Below, piece by piece: positions 47,225 through 54,956 of a DNA stretch of 64,000 bases. The first letter of the stretch is position 1. Each line of letters begins with the position of its first letter. Under the pieces are notes generated by a model. It did no database searches. It saw only the letters and a program-made list of their open reading frames with translations, and was not told the DNA's origin. This stretch comes from Streptomyces sp. NRRL F-5123 (GTDB lineage: Bacteria; Actinomycetota; Actinomycetes; Streptomycetales; Streptomycetaceae), in assembly GCF_000721495.1 (NCBI RefSeq), contig NZ_JOHY01000030.1, positions 1-64,000 of the forward strand. Reading direction: 5' to 3'. Position numbers and translations under genes: made by a program.

Positions 47225-47314
47225 CGCTCCCCCTCACGCCCCTCTGCCTGCCCGCCTGCCGTCAGCTCAGCCTAGGCAGTCGCGGCCCACCGTCTGCGGG
47301 AGAATCGACGGACG

Positions 47315-47950
47315 ATGACCGACCTCACGCCCCTCCCCACCCCCGAGGACATCCGCCGCCTGCACGAGCGGTACGCCCCCTCGCCCCAGGCCTTCGAGTC
47401 CGTCCACGGCCACTGCGTCATCGTCTGGCGCATCGCCGAGCAGCTCCTCGACGCCCTGGCCGCCCGCGGCACCCCCGCCGCCGTCGACCGCGACCTCGTC
47501 CGCGCGGGCTGCCTCGTCCACGACATCGGCGTCTACCGCCTCTACGACGCCGACGGCGGCGGCTTCGACCGCGCCAACTACATCCGCCACGGCCTCCTCG
47601 GCCACGAGATCCTCGCCGCCGAGGGCCTCCCCGAAGTCCTCTGCCGATTCTGCTCGCACCACACCGGCGTGGGCCTCACGAAGAACGACGTCACCCGCCA
47701 GAACCTCCCCCTCCCACCCGCCGACTACCTGGCGGAGACCCCGGAGGAGCAGCTCGTGATGTACGCCGACAAATTCCACAGCAAGAGCACGCCCCCCAGG
47801 TTCCTGACCCCCGCCGCCTACACCACCGCCGTCCGCCGCTTCGGCGACGCCAAGGCCGAGGCCTTCACCCACCTCCGCCACACCTTCGGCGACCCCGACG
47901 TCCACACCCTCTCCACCACCCACGCCCACCGCCTCGTGGACGCCCCCTGA
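47315..47950 (+). CDS. HD-domain phosphohydrolase
   Basis: A 211-residue HD-superfamily protein with the metal motif: His in 'FESVHGHCVIVWRIAEQL', 'CLVHDIGVYRLYD' (HD pair), 'IRHGLLGHEIL', and 'CSHHTGVGL', plus the C-terminal Asp in 'MYADKFHSK'. This pattern is that of small HD nucleotide or phosphoester hydrolases. The gene diverges from the XRE regulator gene. The substrate is unknown. Confidence 0.82.
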   Translation: MTDLTPLPTPEDIRRLHERYAPSPQAFESVHGHCVIVWRIAEQLLDALAARGTPAAVDRDLVRAGCLVHDIGVYRLYDADGGGFDRANYIRHGLLGHEILAAEGLPEVLCRFCSHHTGVGLTKNDVTRQNLPLPPADYLAETPEEQLVMYADKFHSKSTPPRFLTPAAYTTAVRRFGDAKAEAFTHLRHTFGDPDVHTLSTTHAHRLVDAP

Positions 47951-47975
47951 CGGGACCGCGCGCGCCCCGCCCGTC

Positions 47976-48161
47976 TCAGCGCCGCCAGCGACGTCTTCCC
48001 GAGGTGGCCCGGACGCCGCCGAACCCGGCCAGATGCAGGGCGACGAAGAACGCCCCGGCGATCAGCAGGCTGAACGGCGTGAACGCCGCATCGGTGTGTG
48101 TGCTGGTGGCATTGATGAGATAAGCGATGGCGAGAATGACGGCGCCCACGGCTGCCAGCAT
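47976..48161 (-). CDS. Small two-helix membrane protein
   Basis: A 61-residue protein with two hydrophobic helices ('AVGAVILAIAYLI' and 'FSLLIAGAFFVALHLAGF') separated by a polar turn, and a basic C-terminus. The ATG at 48161 has a strong AAGGAGGGC ribosome binding site. Similar short membrane proteins are common in Streptomyces; no role is recognised. Confidence 0.65.
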   Translation of the reverse strand: MLAAVGAVILAIAYLINATSTHTDAAFTPFSLLIAGAFFVALHLAGFGGVRATSGRRRWRR

Positions 48162-48304
48162 CGGATGCCCTCCTTGACGACGAACAGTCCTGCGCCGGCG
48201 GGAAGCCGAGCCTTCACTCAGCCGTACCGGACGCCCTTGCCGATCCGGTGCCCCCAAACGGCTGTTTGAATCCGCGGCGGCGTCCGTGGCCCTTCCCCCG
48301 CGGC

Positions 48305-49086
48305 CTACCGCGCGTCCTCGTAGTCCGCGACGTTCGCGGAGACCGCTCTGAGCAGCGGCTGCAGGGTGTCCCAAGCGTCTGGTAGTCGCCGACCCGGCCG
48401 TCCGACCACTGGGCCAGCCCGACCACCATGGTCCGGCCTTGCCCGGTGAAGGACTGCACCAGGCCGCTGTCCGCGGGAAGGATGCGCAGACCGGAACCCG
48501 GCGGCGGGGCCTGGACGGCCACCTCGTAGTCGTCGAAGGCCATGGTCAGCTCGGTCACCAGCTTCACCGTGTCCACCGGGTCCTTCATCGTGAAGGCGGC
48601 CAGGCTGAACTGGTTGTTGTGCGCGTCCTTGTAGAGGGCGGTCTCCTCGCCGACACACCCCGCACTCGCGCCGATCATGCCGATGAGCCGCGGCCCGACC
48701 AGGTCGGGTTCGGTGCAGGACGTCATCGTGGCCGCGGCCACCTTGGTGTACGCGCCGCTGCCACTCCCGACCTGCTCAGGGAACGCCTCCGCCAACGGCA
48801 CCATCGCCCGCTCCGCGCCGGGAGCCGCCGAACTCGAAGCGACAGCGGGCGCGGCGGGCGCCCCGGTCGCAGCGACGTCCCCCGGCGAAGGACTCGCCTG
48901 CCTCAGCACGACAGAGGCCACCACCGCTGCCACCACCACCGACGCCCCGACAGCCCACGGCCACCTCCGCTTCCGCCTCCGCGCTGCCCCAGAATCAGCA
49001 ACGGGTGCGGTGGCGGTCTCCCTGGCGGAGCGCTCAACGAAGTCGTTCCACTCGTCGTCACTCACACGGCCCTGACCTGCGGGCAT
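48305..49086 (-). pseudogene. Membrane-anchored protein gene broken by a frameshift near 48380
   Basis: A protein with a short cytoplasmic N-terminus, a basic stretch, one membrane helix ('PWAVGASVVVAAVVASVVL') and an extracytoplasmic domain with two cysteines. The frame from 49086 reads well to about 48385 ('AQWSDGRVGDYQT'), then turns into Arg/Ser/Thr noise ending at 48214. A second frame supplies a convincing end, 'DAWDTLQPLLRAVSANVADYEDAR', stopping at 48305. So one or two bases have been gained or lost at about 48376-48385. Either the gene is recently broken or there is a sequencing error. GTG at 49104 is an alternative start. Confidence 0.68.
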
Positions 49087-49233
49087 ATCGTCATTCGTCG
49101 GCACGGACGCAACGTAGTGGGCCCCGAACGCCGAGCGCTCCAGCCGCGAGATCACAGCATGATCACTATCCGTCAACACCGGTGTGCACAAGCACCAACG
49201 CCCCCACCACCCACCACCCAGCCCGCATACGAC

Positions 49234-49275
49234 GAAGGGCCCCTGAGCAGCAAAAAAGCTGCTCAGGGGCCCTTC
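49234..49275. terminator. Terminator beside the tRNA-Tyr remnant
   Basis: A perfect 18-bp stem with an all-A loop of 6 bases (T on the minus strand) lies 7 bases beyond the 3' end of the tRNA-Tyr fragment. Its position is as expected for the terminator of the original tRNA-Tyr gene, so this side is chromosome. Confidence 0.78.
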
Positions 49276-49282
49276 AACCATG

Positions 49283-49339
49283 TGGCGGCACGTGGATTCG
49301 AACCACGGTAGGCTAAGCCGACGGATTTACAGTCCGCAT
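49283..49339 (-). repeat. att: Attachment site remnant: 3' half of tRNA-Tyr
   Basis: On the minus strand the anticodon arm (loop CTGTAAA, anticodon GTA), a long variable arm, the T-arm 'GGTTCGAATCC' and the 3' acceptor strand are intact, but the 5' half upstream of about 49339 is unrelated and cannot pair with it. This is the typical leftover after site-specific integration of an element into a tRNA gene. The complete tRNA-Tyr should be at the far end of the element. Confidence 0.82.
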
Positions 49340-49565
49340 ACGTGTTCTGAGCGCCCATCAATTGACCAGGCCCTCCACGTCACTCCCCCGACTGCACCAG
49401 AGCGACCGTCCATGCCTCGTCCTGATCAAGGAAGGTGGTCAGGGCTCGTCTCGCCGGCATCGCTCAACACTTTCGGCGTACTCCTCTGAGTGCTCCAGTA
49501 ATTACAGATGCGTGTGCTCCGGTCAGCGATCGGCTGCCTGCTGGTTGTGGCCAACCGCATTGCGA

Positions 49566-50084
49566 TCAAGTACCGAAGCCGTCGTCTGGGGCGCTGGCCT
49601 CCAGCGGCGTGCACTCGTGTGCGGTAATCCAGTGGCCGACGCTGTCCAGAAGGGCCTCGGAGCCGGACTCGGTCCGGAAGGTGAAGGTGGCCCCAGTCGA
49701 CTCCACCTGTAGGGCCAGCTGTCGGGGCGGCTGGTGGAGTGTCACTGGACTGAAGCGGCAGCCGATCGAGTTGAGCTCGGCTGTGACCTGTGCGTGAGTG
49801 AGGGGTCCTGCGGACACGGCGAGTGACTTCGACCCTGGGACGGGAAGCTCGATGGTGTTCCGCCAGGTCTGCACGCTGATCATCGTGACGCGGCGGCAGC
49901 GACACACACAGAGCTCAGCATCTCCATAGGAGAACAGGTGAGGCCAGCGCCGCCGCTTGCTCACTCGGCCAATGTCCCACGGCGGCCCGAGCGTCGCCGC
50001 GATGTCGTTGAGTTTCGCGCCGCAGTGCACTGGGCCGATGGCTGCGGTGGAGCCGAACTCGGCCAGGGTTCGAAGCACGTTCAC
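49566..50084 (-). CDS. Conserved Streptomyces-type hypothetical protein
   Basis: A 172-residue soluble protein. The segment 'LGPPWDIGRVSKRRRWPHLFSYGDAELCVCRCRRVTMISVQTWR' and the closing strand-rich half suggest a small alpha-beta fold. No signal peptide or catalytic motif is seen. It could be part of a toxin-immunity-like family that is common at variable loci; this is only a guess. It is the first gene inside the element boundary, though whether it is element or chromosomal cargo is not clear. No name recognised. Confidence 0.6.
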   Translation of the reverse strand: MNVLRTLAEFGSTAAIGPVHCGAKLNDIAATLGPPWDIGRVSKRRRWPHLFSYGDAELCVCRCRRVTMISVQTWRNTIELPVPGSKSLAVSAGPLTHAQVTAELNSIGCRFSPVTLHQPPRQLALQVESTGATFTFRTESGSEALLDSVGHWITAHECTPLEASAPDDGFGT

Positions 50085-50275
50085 GCAGCGGAGCGTGCCA
50101 CCTGGCCTGCTCCGACGTCCACCGGGGCCGATCCGCCTGTCCGTCCCACTGCGGTGAGATGAATTCAGCAGGTCTGCTCGCCGAGGCGTGAAAGCCTGCT
50201 CCCGGCCCCCGCCTCGTCACCCCAGAAAAAGTCTATAAAACGGCACCCCGTCGGCTCTCGCCACGCACCCTACCT

Positions 50276-50941
50276 TCAATCTCCCGACGGGAAGGAATCG
50301 AATAGTGAGGGCTGTTCATACGAGAGAACATTGCCGTATTTGACCGCATTTATGGCCGCCCTGAGTTCGGCTCGCACGGCTTCAACAGAATTCGGGCCAG
50401 CCCCGTTGCGCAGCCATACTGGCCAATTTGAGAAGAATAGGGTGCGGGCGGGTCTAGTCATGGACCGGAGATACTGAATTTTTGCCTGCTGCGGCAAGTC
50501 TGACACGGCGACCCACCGCGCAGTGAGAGCATAATCGGCCAGCAGCTCGCCGAAAAACAGCTTCACTAGAGAATGACCACTCGATTCATAGCTGTCCACG
50601 ATAACTTTCGTAGCCTCATCAAGCTGATCCTGCCAACGCCGCTTCTCAATGTAGATCTTACTCACAATGCTTCCGAAGTGCGTACTTGTTACAGCGCGCC
50701 CATCGCGCTCTTCACGCGTTGTCGTAGTCGCACGCTCCGAGGTTTGCTGCCCTGCTTCTAGTCGATCACAGGCCGCCAAAATCGTGGTTGCCTGTTGCGC
50801 TAAGCGGTAGCGCACACGAAGGCTCTCTCTTACTCTCTCACTGCGAGCTTCGAGCCATGGCTTAACGGTCAACTCCAATACCACCGTAGTTCCGAGTGCC
50901 GTCAGCACAGCCGCGATTATCGCCGCACCCACACCAGACAT
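50276..50941 (-). CDS. Membrane-anchored hypothetical protein, low GC, contains TTA codon
   Basis: A 221-residue protein with an N-terminal membrane helix ('GAAIIAAVLTALGTTVVLEL') and a long charged, helical cytoplasmic part. Base composition is clearly lower in GC than neighbours, with AT in third positions. Leu47 is encoded by TTA (50801-50803), the rare codon read by the bldA tRNA. Both features fit a recently acquired gene. It resembles the neighbouring 51109-51678 product in architecture (N-terminal anchor plus cytosolic helices) but not in sequence. No function is known. Confidence 0.6.
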   Translation of the reverse strand: MSGVGAAIIAAVLTALGTTVVLELTVKPWLEARSERVRESLRVRYRLAQQATTILAACDRLEAGQQTSERATTTTREERDGRAVTSTHFGSIVSKIYIEKRRWQDQLDEATKVIVDSYESSGHSLVKLFFGELLADYALTARWVAVSDLPQQAKIQYLRSMTRPARTLFFSNWPVWLRNGAGPNSVEAVRAELRAAINAVKYGNVLSYEQPSLFDSFPSGD

Positions 50942-51108
50942 TTCTCACACCAACACCAATCTTTGCAGCAGTGTCATGCAACGCAGACGCAAGTAGATGA
51001 GTCACGCACGAATTCCCAAAAATATCCGACGCGATTCAATCGATCGATCGCTGATTGTAATTTTTGAAACTCGGCAAGAGGATTGCGAAAACGTGATTCG
51101 CACTCTCA

Positions 51109-51678
51109 TCAGGCCTCGTGATTGTTTTCCGAGAGACGGGGGCCGGGGAGTAGCAGATCTCTGCCTGGGTGGCCATCGCCCGTCACAGAACCCGAAACAC
51201 CGAGGTCCACGCGGGCGGACTCGTGGAAGGCGTTGATCGCCGCGAAGACCTCGCGGTTGCGGTCGCGCCAGTCCGCGAGGGTGCCGGGCTGCTTGCCGGT
51301 GGCCTGCCAGTCGACCGCGCGGGAGGCCGCGTTGAGGGTGTGGGCGGCCTCGATGACCTCGTCGCCGGCCAGGAGCATGATGCGTTCGAACGCGCGGCCT
51401 TGTAAGCGGATGGCGTCGGCGAGTTGGGCGCGGAGCTGGGGCTCGGGGTCGTCGCTCTCGCGGATGCCCTCGCGGTGCTCGTACAGCTCGACCGCGAGGA
51501 AGACGGCGGCGCGGACGCGGTCGACGTAGTTCTCGTAGGCGTCGAGCTTGCGGTCGTCCCAGCGGGTCAGCAGCTCGCGGCGGATCTTCTGGCGCTCGGA
51601 CCAGTAGTTGGTGACGTACGTCGTCATGGCGCCGAGGAGGACAGCCGCGATCGTTAAGAGCTGTTCGGACGTGCCCAT
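51109..51678 (-). CDS. Membrane-anchored helical hypothetical protein
   Basis: A 189-residue protein: N-terminal helix ('LLTIAAVLLGAMTTYVTNYW') then a polar, mostly helical cytoplasmic domain ('RQKIRRELLTRWDDRKLDAYENYVDRVRAAVFLAVELYEHREG'). This topology is common in actinobacterial proteins of unknown function. The ATG at 51678 is preferred; upstream ATGs extend into the 51702 operator. That operator (TCAAGACGTCTTGA) sits between this gene and the divergent FkbM gene and probably controls both. Confidence 0.65.
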   Translation of the reverse strand: MGTSEQLLTIAAVLLGAMTTYVTNYWSERQKIRRELLTRWDDRKLDAYENYVDRVRAAVFLAVELYEHREGIRESDDPEPQLRAQLADAIRLQGRAFERIMLLAGDEVIEAAHTLNAASRAVDWQATGKQPGTLADWRDRNREVFAAINAFHESARVDLGVSGSVTGDGHPGRDLLLPGPRLSENNHEA

Positions 51679-51701
51679 GGCGTTCCCCCGCCCCCGAGTC
51701 A

Positions 51702-51715
51702 TCAAGACGTCTTGA
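51702..51715. promoter_or_regulatory. GntR-type operator between the membrane protein and FkbM genes
   Basis: TCAAGACGTCTTGA is a perfect palindrome that differs by one base from the copy at 57883-57896 before the transfer operon. With flanks it reads ATCAAGANGNCTTGAGGA at both 51701 and 57934. The GntR protein at 57048-57836 is the likely binder. Confidence 0.7.
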
Positions 51716-51783
51716 GGATTTTAGGGGGCCTGGCAGGGCACGGTGTTACGGTCTGGCCAGGACGGCGTTGGAGAGGCGATCGG

Positions 51784-52707
51784 ATGAGCAGCCCCATCTC
51801 AGAGGCACTGGTCACGATCGGGCGGTACTACGTCCGCACCGGGTCGGACGCGTTCGGTGCGGCAGTGTTGGCCGGTCGCTACCTCAACCCGCACCTGCGG
51901 GACGAGCCACGGAAGCGGGTGACCGACACAACGTTCGGTGCACGTTTCGCCGTTGACACCCAGGACCTCATCCAGCGCTACATATACCTGTTCGGGGTGT
52001 GGGAGCCGCGGATGACGCGGTGGCTCCAGCGCAGGCTCAAGCCCGGGGACACCTTCGTGGATGTCGGCGCCAACATCGGCTACTTCAGCGTGCTGGCCTC
52101 CGGGCTCGTCGGCCCGCGCGGGCGGGTCGTCGCGATCGAGGCGTCGCAGGACTTCACGCGCCGCCTGGCGCAGAATGCTGCCCTCAACGGCTGCGACAAC
52201 ATCCGCGTCGCCCAGACCGCAGTCTCCGACAGGCAGCAGACGCTGACCTTCGTCCTCTCCAGCTCCGCGAACATGGGCGCGAACAGCATCGTGCCGTGGG
52301 ACGGACCGGTGGAGTCGACGTTCGAGATCGAGGCCTTCCCGCTTCCGGACGTCCTCGAAGCCGAGGAGATCGCCACCGCCCGCGTCATCAAGATCGATGT
52401 CGAGGGCGCGGAGGGCAGTGTCGTACGCGGTATGGCTCCGCTGCTGAACCGGCTGCGCCCCGACGCCGAAATCACCGTCGAGGTGACGCCCGACCGCATG
52501 GAGCAACTCGGCGACTCCGTCGACGAACTCCTCGGAACCATGCGCGAACACGGCTTCCACGTCTACCGGTTGGCGAACGAGTACGCGGCATCCTCGTACC
52601 CGAGAGCCCTGCGCGGGCGCGCCGCAGTACCGATCCGATGGAACGGCCCGATCGACGGCGAGAGCGACCTCATCTTCTCCCGCGTCGACGCCAAGAGGCT
52701 GCCGTAA
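51784..52707 (+). CDS. FkbM family methyltransferase
   Basis: A 307-residue class I methyltransferase of the FkbM family (FK506 biosynthesis type). The SAM-binding motif is 'TFVDVGANIGYFSVLASGLVGPRGRVVAIEA' and the family's 'VIKIDVEGAEGSVVRGM' is intact. These enzymes methylate hydroxyl groups of sugars or polyketides. It stands alone with no biosynthetic neighbours other than the GT2 gene at 56287, and a GntR operator precedes it. On an AICE it may modify the host cell surface or a mobile-element product; this is inference. Confidence 0.85.
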   Translation: MSSPISEALVTIGRYYVRTGSDAFGAAVLAGRYLNPHLRDEPRKRVTDTTFGARFAVDTQDLIQRYIYLFGVWEPRMTRWLQRRLKPGDTFVDVGANIGYFSVLASGLVGPRGRVVAIEASQDFTRRLAQNAALNGCDNIRVAQTAVSDRQQTLTFVLSSSANMGANSIVPWDGPVESTFEIEAFPLPDVLEAEEIATARVIKIDVEGAEGSVVRGMAPLLNRLRPDAEITVEVTPDRMEQLGDSVDELLGTMREHGFHVYRLANEYAASSYPRALRGRAAVPIRWNGPIDGESDLIFSRVDAKRLP

Positions 52708-52714
52708 GCCCGTC

Positions 52715-52786
52715 CGTCTGAACGCACTGCACCCTCCGTCGCCGCGACGGGCCTGCGGCGGGCGGAGGGAGCGGTGCGTTCAGACG
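52715..52786. terminator. Large hairpin terminator after the FkbM gene
   Basis: A stem of about 24 bp with a few mismatches (arms at 52715-52740 and 52761-52786) lies between the end of the FkbM gene and the convergent ATPase-like gene. Confidence 0.72.
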
Positions 52787-52952
52787 TGCCGGCGGGTGGG
52801 CGTGGCGGCGCCGGGGCTGCGAGGTATCGCCAGGTCGGCGCGGGTGTCCGAAGACGTCGTTGAGGCTACGGACCGACGTGATTCCGGGGCCTCGGCGGAC
52901 GGAGAGCCAAACGCGTGCCAGAGCGGCCTTACGTCCGGCGGGACGTGGGGCC

Positions 52953-53276
52953 TCATGCGGTCGCCTTCCACGCCGGGTCGTCCAGCGTCACGACAGCCCA
53001 TACCCGCTTGCCCACGCCCTCGCGCGGCCCGACGCCCCACTCCCCGCCGGTCAGTGCGTGGACGAGGGCGAGGCCACGGCCCGACTCGGCCTCCGTCGAG
53101 AGGGGCTGCACGCGCGGCTTCGCGTCGTCCGCGTCGTGGACCTCGATACGGATCCCCTTCGGCAGCCGCTCGTACCGCGTCTCGACCTCGCCGTCCGGCG
53201 GGGCGTCAGCGTGCTGGAGAGCGTTAGCCAGCAACTCCGAGAGGACGAGCTCGGCGCGGTCGGCGAGGTCGTCCAA
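52953..53276 (-). CDS. HATPase_c (RsbW-like) ATP-binding protein, N-terminally short
   Basis: This 107-residue protein has the GHKL ATPase motifs: N-box 'LVLSELLANALQHA', G1 'IRIEVHDAD', G2 'ESGRGLALVHAL'. It starts with TTG just two codons after the in-frame stop of the upstream gene, directly at the helix preceding the N-box. The usual 35-45 N-terminal residues of Streptomyces anti-sigma-type kinases are absent. Either it is a truncated relic or the domain is used in a minimal form. It is the last gene of the leftward regulator operon (54877 to 52953). Confidence 0.7.
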   Translation of the reverse strand: MDDLADRAELVLSELLANALQHADAPPDGEVETRYERLPKGIRIEVHDADDAKPRVQPLSTEAESGRGLALVHALTGGEWGVGPREGVGKRVWAVVTLDDPAWKATA

Positions 53277-53279
53277 CTC

Positions 53280-53693
53280 TCAGGCCGCCAGCACTAGGCG
53301 GAGGTCGTGCCGCGCCGTACCGACGCAACGGAGGTCGTACAGCCAGCGCTTGACGTACGGGGACGTCGCCGTGCCGGAGGCCGTGTACAGGCCGCGGTTG
53401 AGGGCCAGTTGGAGGACGTCGCCGAGCGATTCGCGAAGCCGTACAGCGGCGAAGCGGACGGCGTCGCGGTCCGCGCGCGGGTCGTCGAGGACGGACGCGG
53501 CGACGTCCCAGACGGAGCGGGCCGAGTCGAACTGCTGGCGCTCGATGTCGTCCGCCAGGCGGGAAAGGTAGCCGTCGCCAGCGACGAGGTGAGCGGGGCG
53601 TCCCTCGGGGCCCTGCCACGGCAGGCGGCGGAGGATGCGGTCCGGCGGGGGCTCGGGCGGCTCGTAGACGGTGGTCTGGGGGATCTCGGTCAT
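53280..53693 (-). CDS. Conserved hypothetical protein of the AICE regulator operon
   Basis: A 137-residue soluble protein beginning with a Pro-rich segment and continuing as helices ('YLSRLADDIERQQFDSARSVWDVAASVLDDPRADRDAVRFAAVRLRESLGDVLQLALNRGL'). Related small proteins occur next to GntR genes in Streptomyces elements. It overlaps the GntR stop by four bases (ATGA), so it is coupled to it. No function known. Confidence 0.65.
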   Translation of the reverse strand: MTEIPQTTVYEPPEPPPDRILRRLPWQGPEGRPAHLVAGDGYLSRLADDIERQQFDSARSVWDVAASVLDDPRADRDAVRFAAVRLRESLGDVLQLALNRGLYTASGTATSPYVKRWLYDLRCVGTARHDLRLVLAA

Positions 53694-54376
53694 GGGTGTG
53701 CTTTCTGGTCAGGGGCGACGGGGGTGGTGAGGGCGACCGCCGCGCGGTCGCCGGGGAGTACGAGGAGCGCGTAGCCGAGGATGTGGCCGTCTGCACTGGT
53801 GAAGGTGCGCTCGATCGCTAGGACGGGCGTACGGATGCCGACTCGCAGCGACTGCACTTCCGCCGTGGTGGGGTATCTGGCGGTGGCTTGGTCGGTGCTG
53901 GTCGTGACGGGTACGCCGACGGCGGTGAGGAGGTCGGCGCCCCAGGGCGTGGCGGCCGTGCTTTGCGGCTCGGGTGTGCGGGGGACGTAGACGTGGGCGA
54001 GGACGTACGGGGTCTCGCCGCGGTGGGTGAGGCAGACGTACTCGGTCAGCGGGGCGCCCGGCGACGTACCAAGTCGGCTGGCCAGGTGTGGCGTTGCGAC
54101 GGTGACCGCGGAGCTGAGCCTCGTGTGGGCGCCGTTGAGGTCCGCGAGGTACGTGATCCGCTCGGGCGGAGCGCTGACGAAGTTGCCGCGGCCCTGGAAC
54201 TTGGCCACCAGGCCCTCCGCCCGGAGGACTTCGAGTGCGTCGCGCAGAGTCGGCGTGCTCACCCCGTACTGGGCGGAGAGCCGACTCTCGGGCGGGAGTC
54301 GGGTGCCGACTTGATAGGTGCCGTTCGCGATGAGGCAGCGGAGATCGTCGGCCACTTGCTCGTAGCGCGCGGTCAT
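53690..54376 (-). CDS. GntR family regulator (UTRA type)
   Basis: A 228-residue GntR regulator with an N-terminal winged helix ('YEQVADDLRCLIANGTYQVGTRLPPESRLSAQYGVSTPTLRDALEVLRAEGLVAKFQGRGNFV') and a UTRA-type ligand domain. It is in the middle of an operon of small genes transcribed leftward and divergent from a second GntR at 54957. The start at 54376 overlaps the upstream gene's stop by four bases. It is likely a copy-number, transfer or establishment regulator rather than a metabolic one. Confidence 0.85.
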   Translation of the reverse strand: MTARYEQVADDLRCLIANGTYQVGTRLPPESRLSAQYGVSTPTLRDALEVLRAEGLVAKFQGRGNFVSAPPERITYLADLNGAHTRLSSAVTVATPHLASRLGTSPGAPLTEYVCLTHRGETPYVLAHVYVPRTPEPQSTAATPWGADLLTAVGVPVTTSTDQATARYPTTAEVQSLRVGIRTPVLAIERTFTSADGHILGYALLVLPGDRAAVALTTPVAPDQKAHP

Positions 54377-54624
54377 GGGGCCGCGCCCACTGTGCCGGGC
54401 GCCAACTCGCCACGTCGACGGGCCCACTCCTCGGCGTTCAGAACGTACGGGCGGAGCAGCGGCCCGTCGTCGTCCCAGGCGTACGGGTGCGGGCGGCGGA
54501 CGGGTAACGCCCGCTCGGTGCCGGCCGGGGCGGCGGTGATCCGGTGGGTGCCCTGGGCCGGGAGGCGGGCCGGGAGGAGCTGCCGGGTGAGCCAGACGGC
54601 AGCTATGCGGATGAGCTGGAACAA
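54373..54624 (-). CDS. Small hypothetical protein of AICE operon
   Basis: An 83-residue basic protein with a helical N-terminus ('FQLIRIAAVWLTRQLLPARLP') and a polar tail ('VRRPHPYAWDDDGPLLRPYVLNAEEWARRRGE'). Overlaps the GntR gene by four bases. Similar small ORFs are common in AICEs. Role unknown. Confidence 0.6.
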   Translation of the reverse strand: MFQLIRIAAVWLTRQLLPARLPAQGTHRITAAPAGTERALPVRRPHPYAWDDDGPLLRPYVLNAEEWARRRGELAPGTVGAAP

Positions 54625-54634
54625 CGGTTGTCTC

Positions 54635-54877
54635 CTACGGCAGTTGCGTGCGTCGGATGACGGCCCAGATGCGCCGACCGGTCCCGCCGTCGGACGAGCC
54701 GAACTCGTCGGCGTCCTCCAGGGCGGCGAGCACGTCCGGCCATGCCTCCTCGGAGAGCGGGCCGGGAAGGTGGGCCTCGACGACCGTCCGATCGGCGTAC
54801 TCCGTCACCTCGGGCGCCAGACCTGCGGCGACGAGACGGGCAATGAGGTCCGCGGTACAGGCGTCGCGTGGCGGCAC
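54635..54877 (-). CDS. Small hypothetical protein, first gene of the leftward operon
   Basis: An 80-residue acidic protein starting with GTG ('MPPRDACTADLIARLVAAGLAPEV'), with a C-terminal 'GRRIWAVIRRTQLP' that resembles small Streptomyces DUF-type proteins. It begins the leftward operon and is divergent from the GntR at 54957 with two palindromes in between. Function not known. Confidence 0.6.
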   Translation of the reverse strand: MPPRDACTADLIARLVAAGLAPEVTEYADRTVVEAHLPGPLSEEAWPDVLAALEDADEFGSSDGGTGRRIWAVIRRTQLP

Positions 54878-54916
54878 AAGGCGTCCTCCGTTGCCGACTG
54901 GGCACTCTCAGTGAAG

Positions 54917-54947
54917 CTAGTTAACTAGATTAGAGCTAGTGGACTAG
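54917..54947. promoter_or_regulatory. Twin CTAG-type palindromes between divergent GntR-region operons
   Basis: CTAGTTAACTAG (54917-54928) and CTAGTGGACTAG (54936-54947) are 12-bp palindromes with CTAG half-sites, spaced 19 bases start to start (about two helical turns). They lie between the gene starting at 54877 (minus) and the GntR gene at 54957 (plus). The 54957 GntR is the likely binder, repressing itself and the leftward operon. Confidence 0.7.
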
Positions 54948-54956
54948 ATTGTCCAC

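Noticed and set aside
48214..49281. A single intact 355-residue membrane protein
   Set aside because: The last 55 residues in this frame are Arg/Ser/Gly noise, while another frame gives a natural end; the upstream 65 residues cross the tRNA-Tyr terminator.
49280..49380. A functional tRNA-Tyr gene
   Set aside because: The anticodon and T arms are intact but no 5' strand can pair with the acceptor end; it is read as an att remnant.
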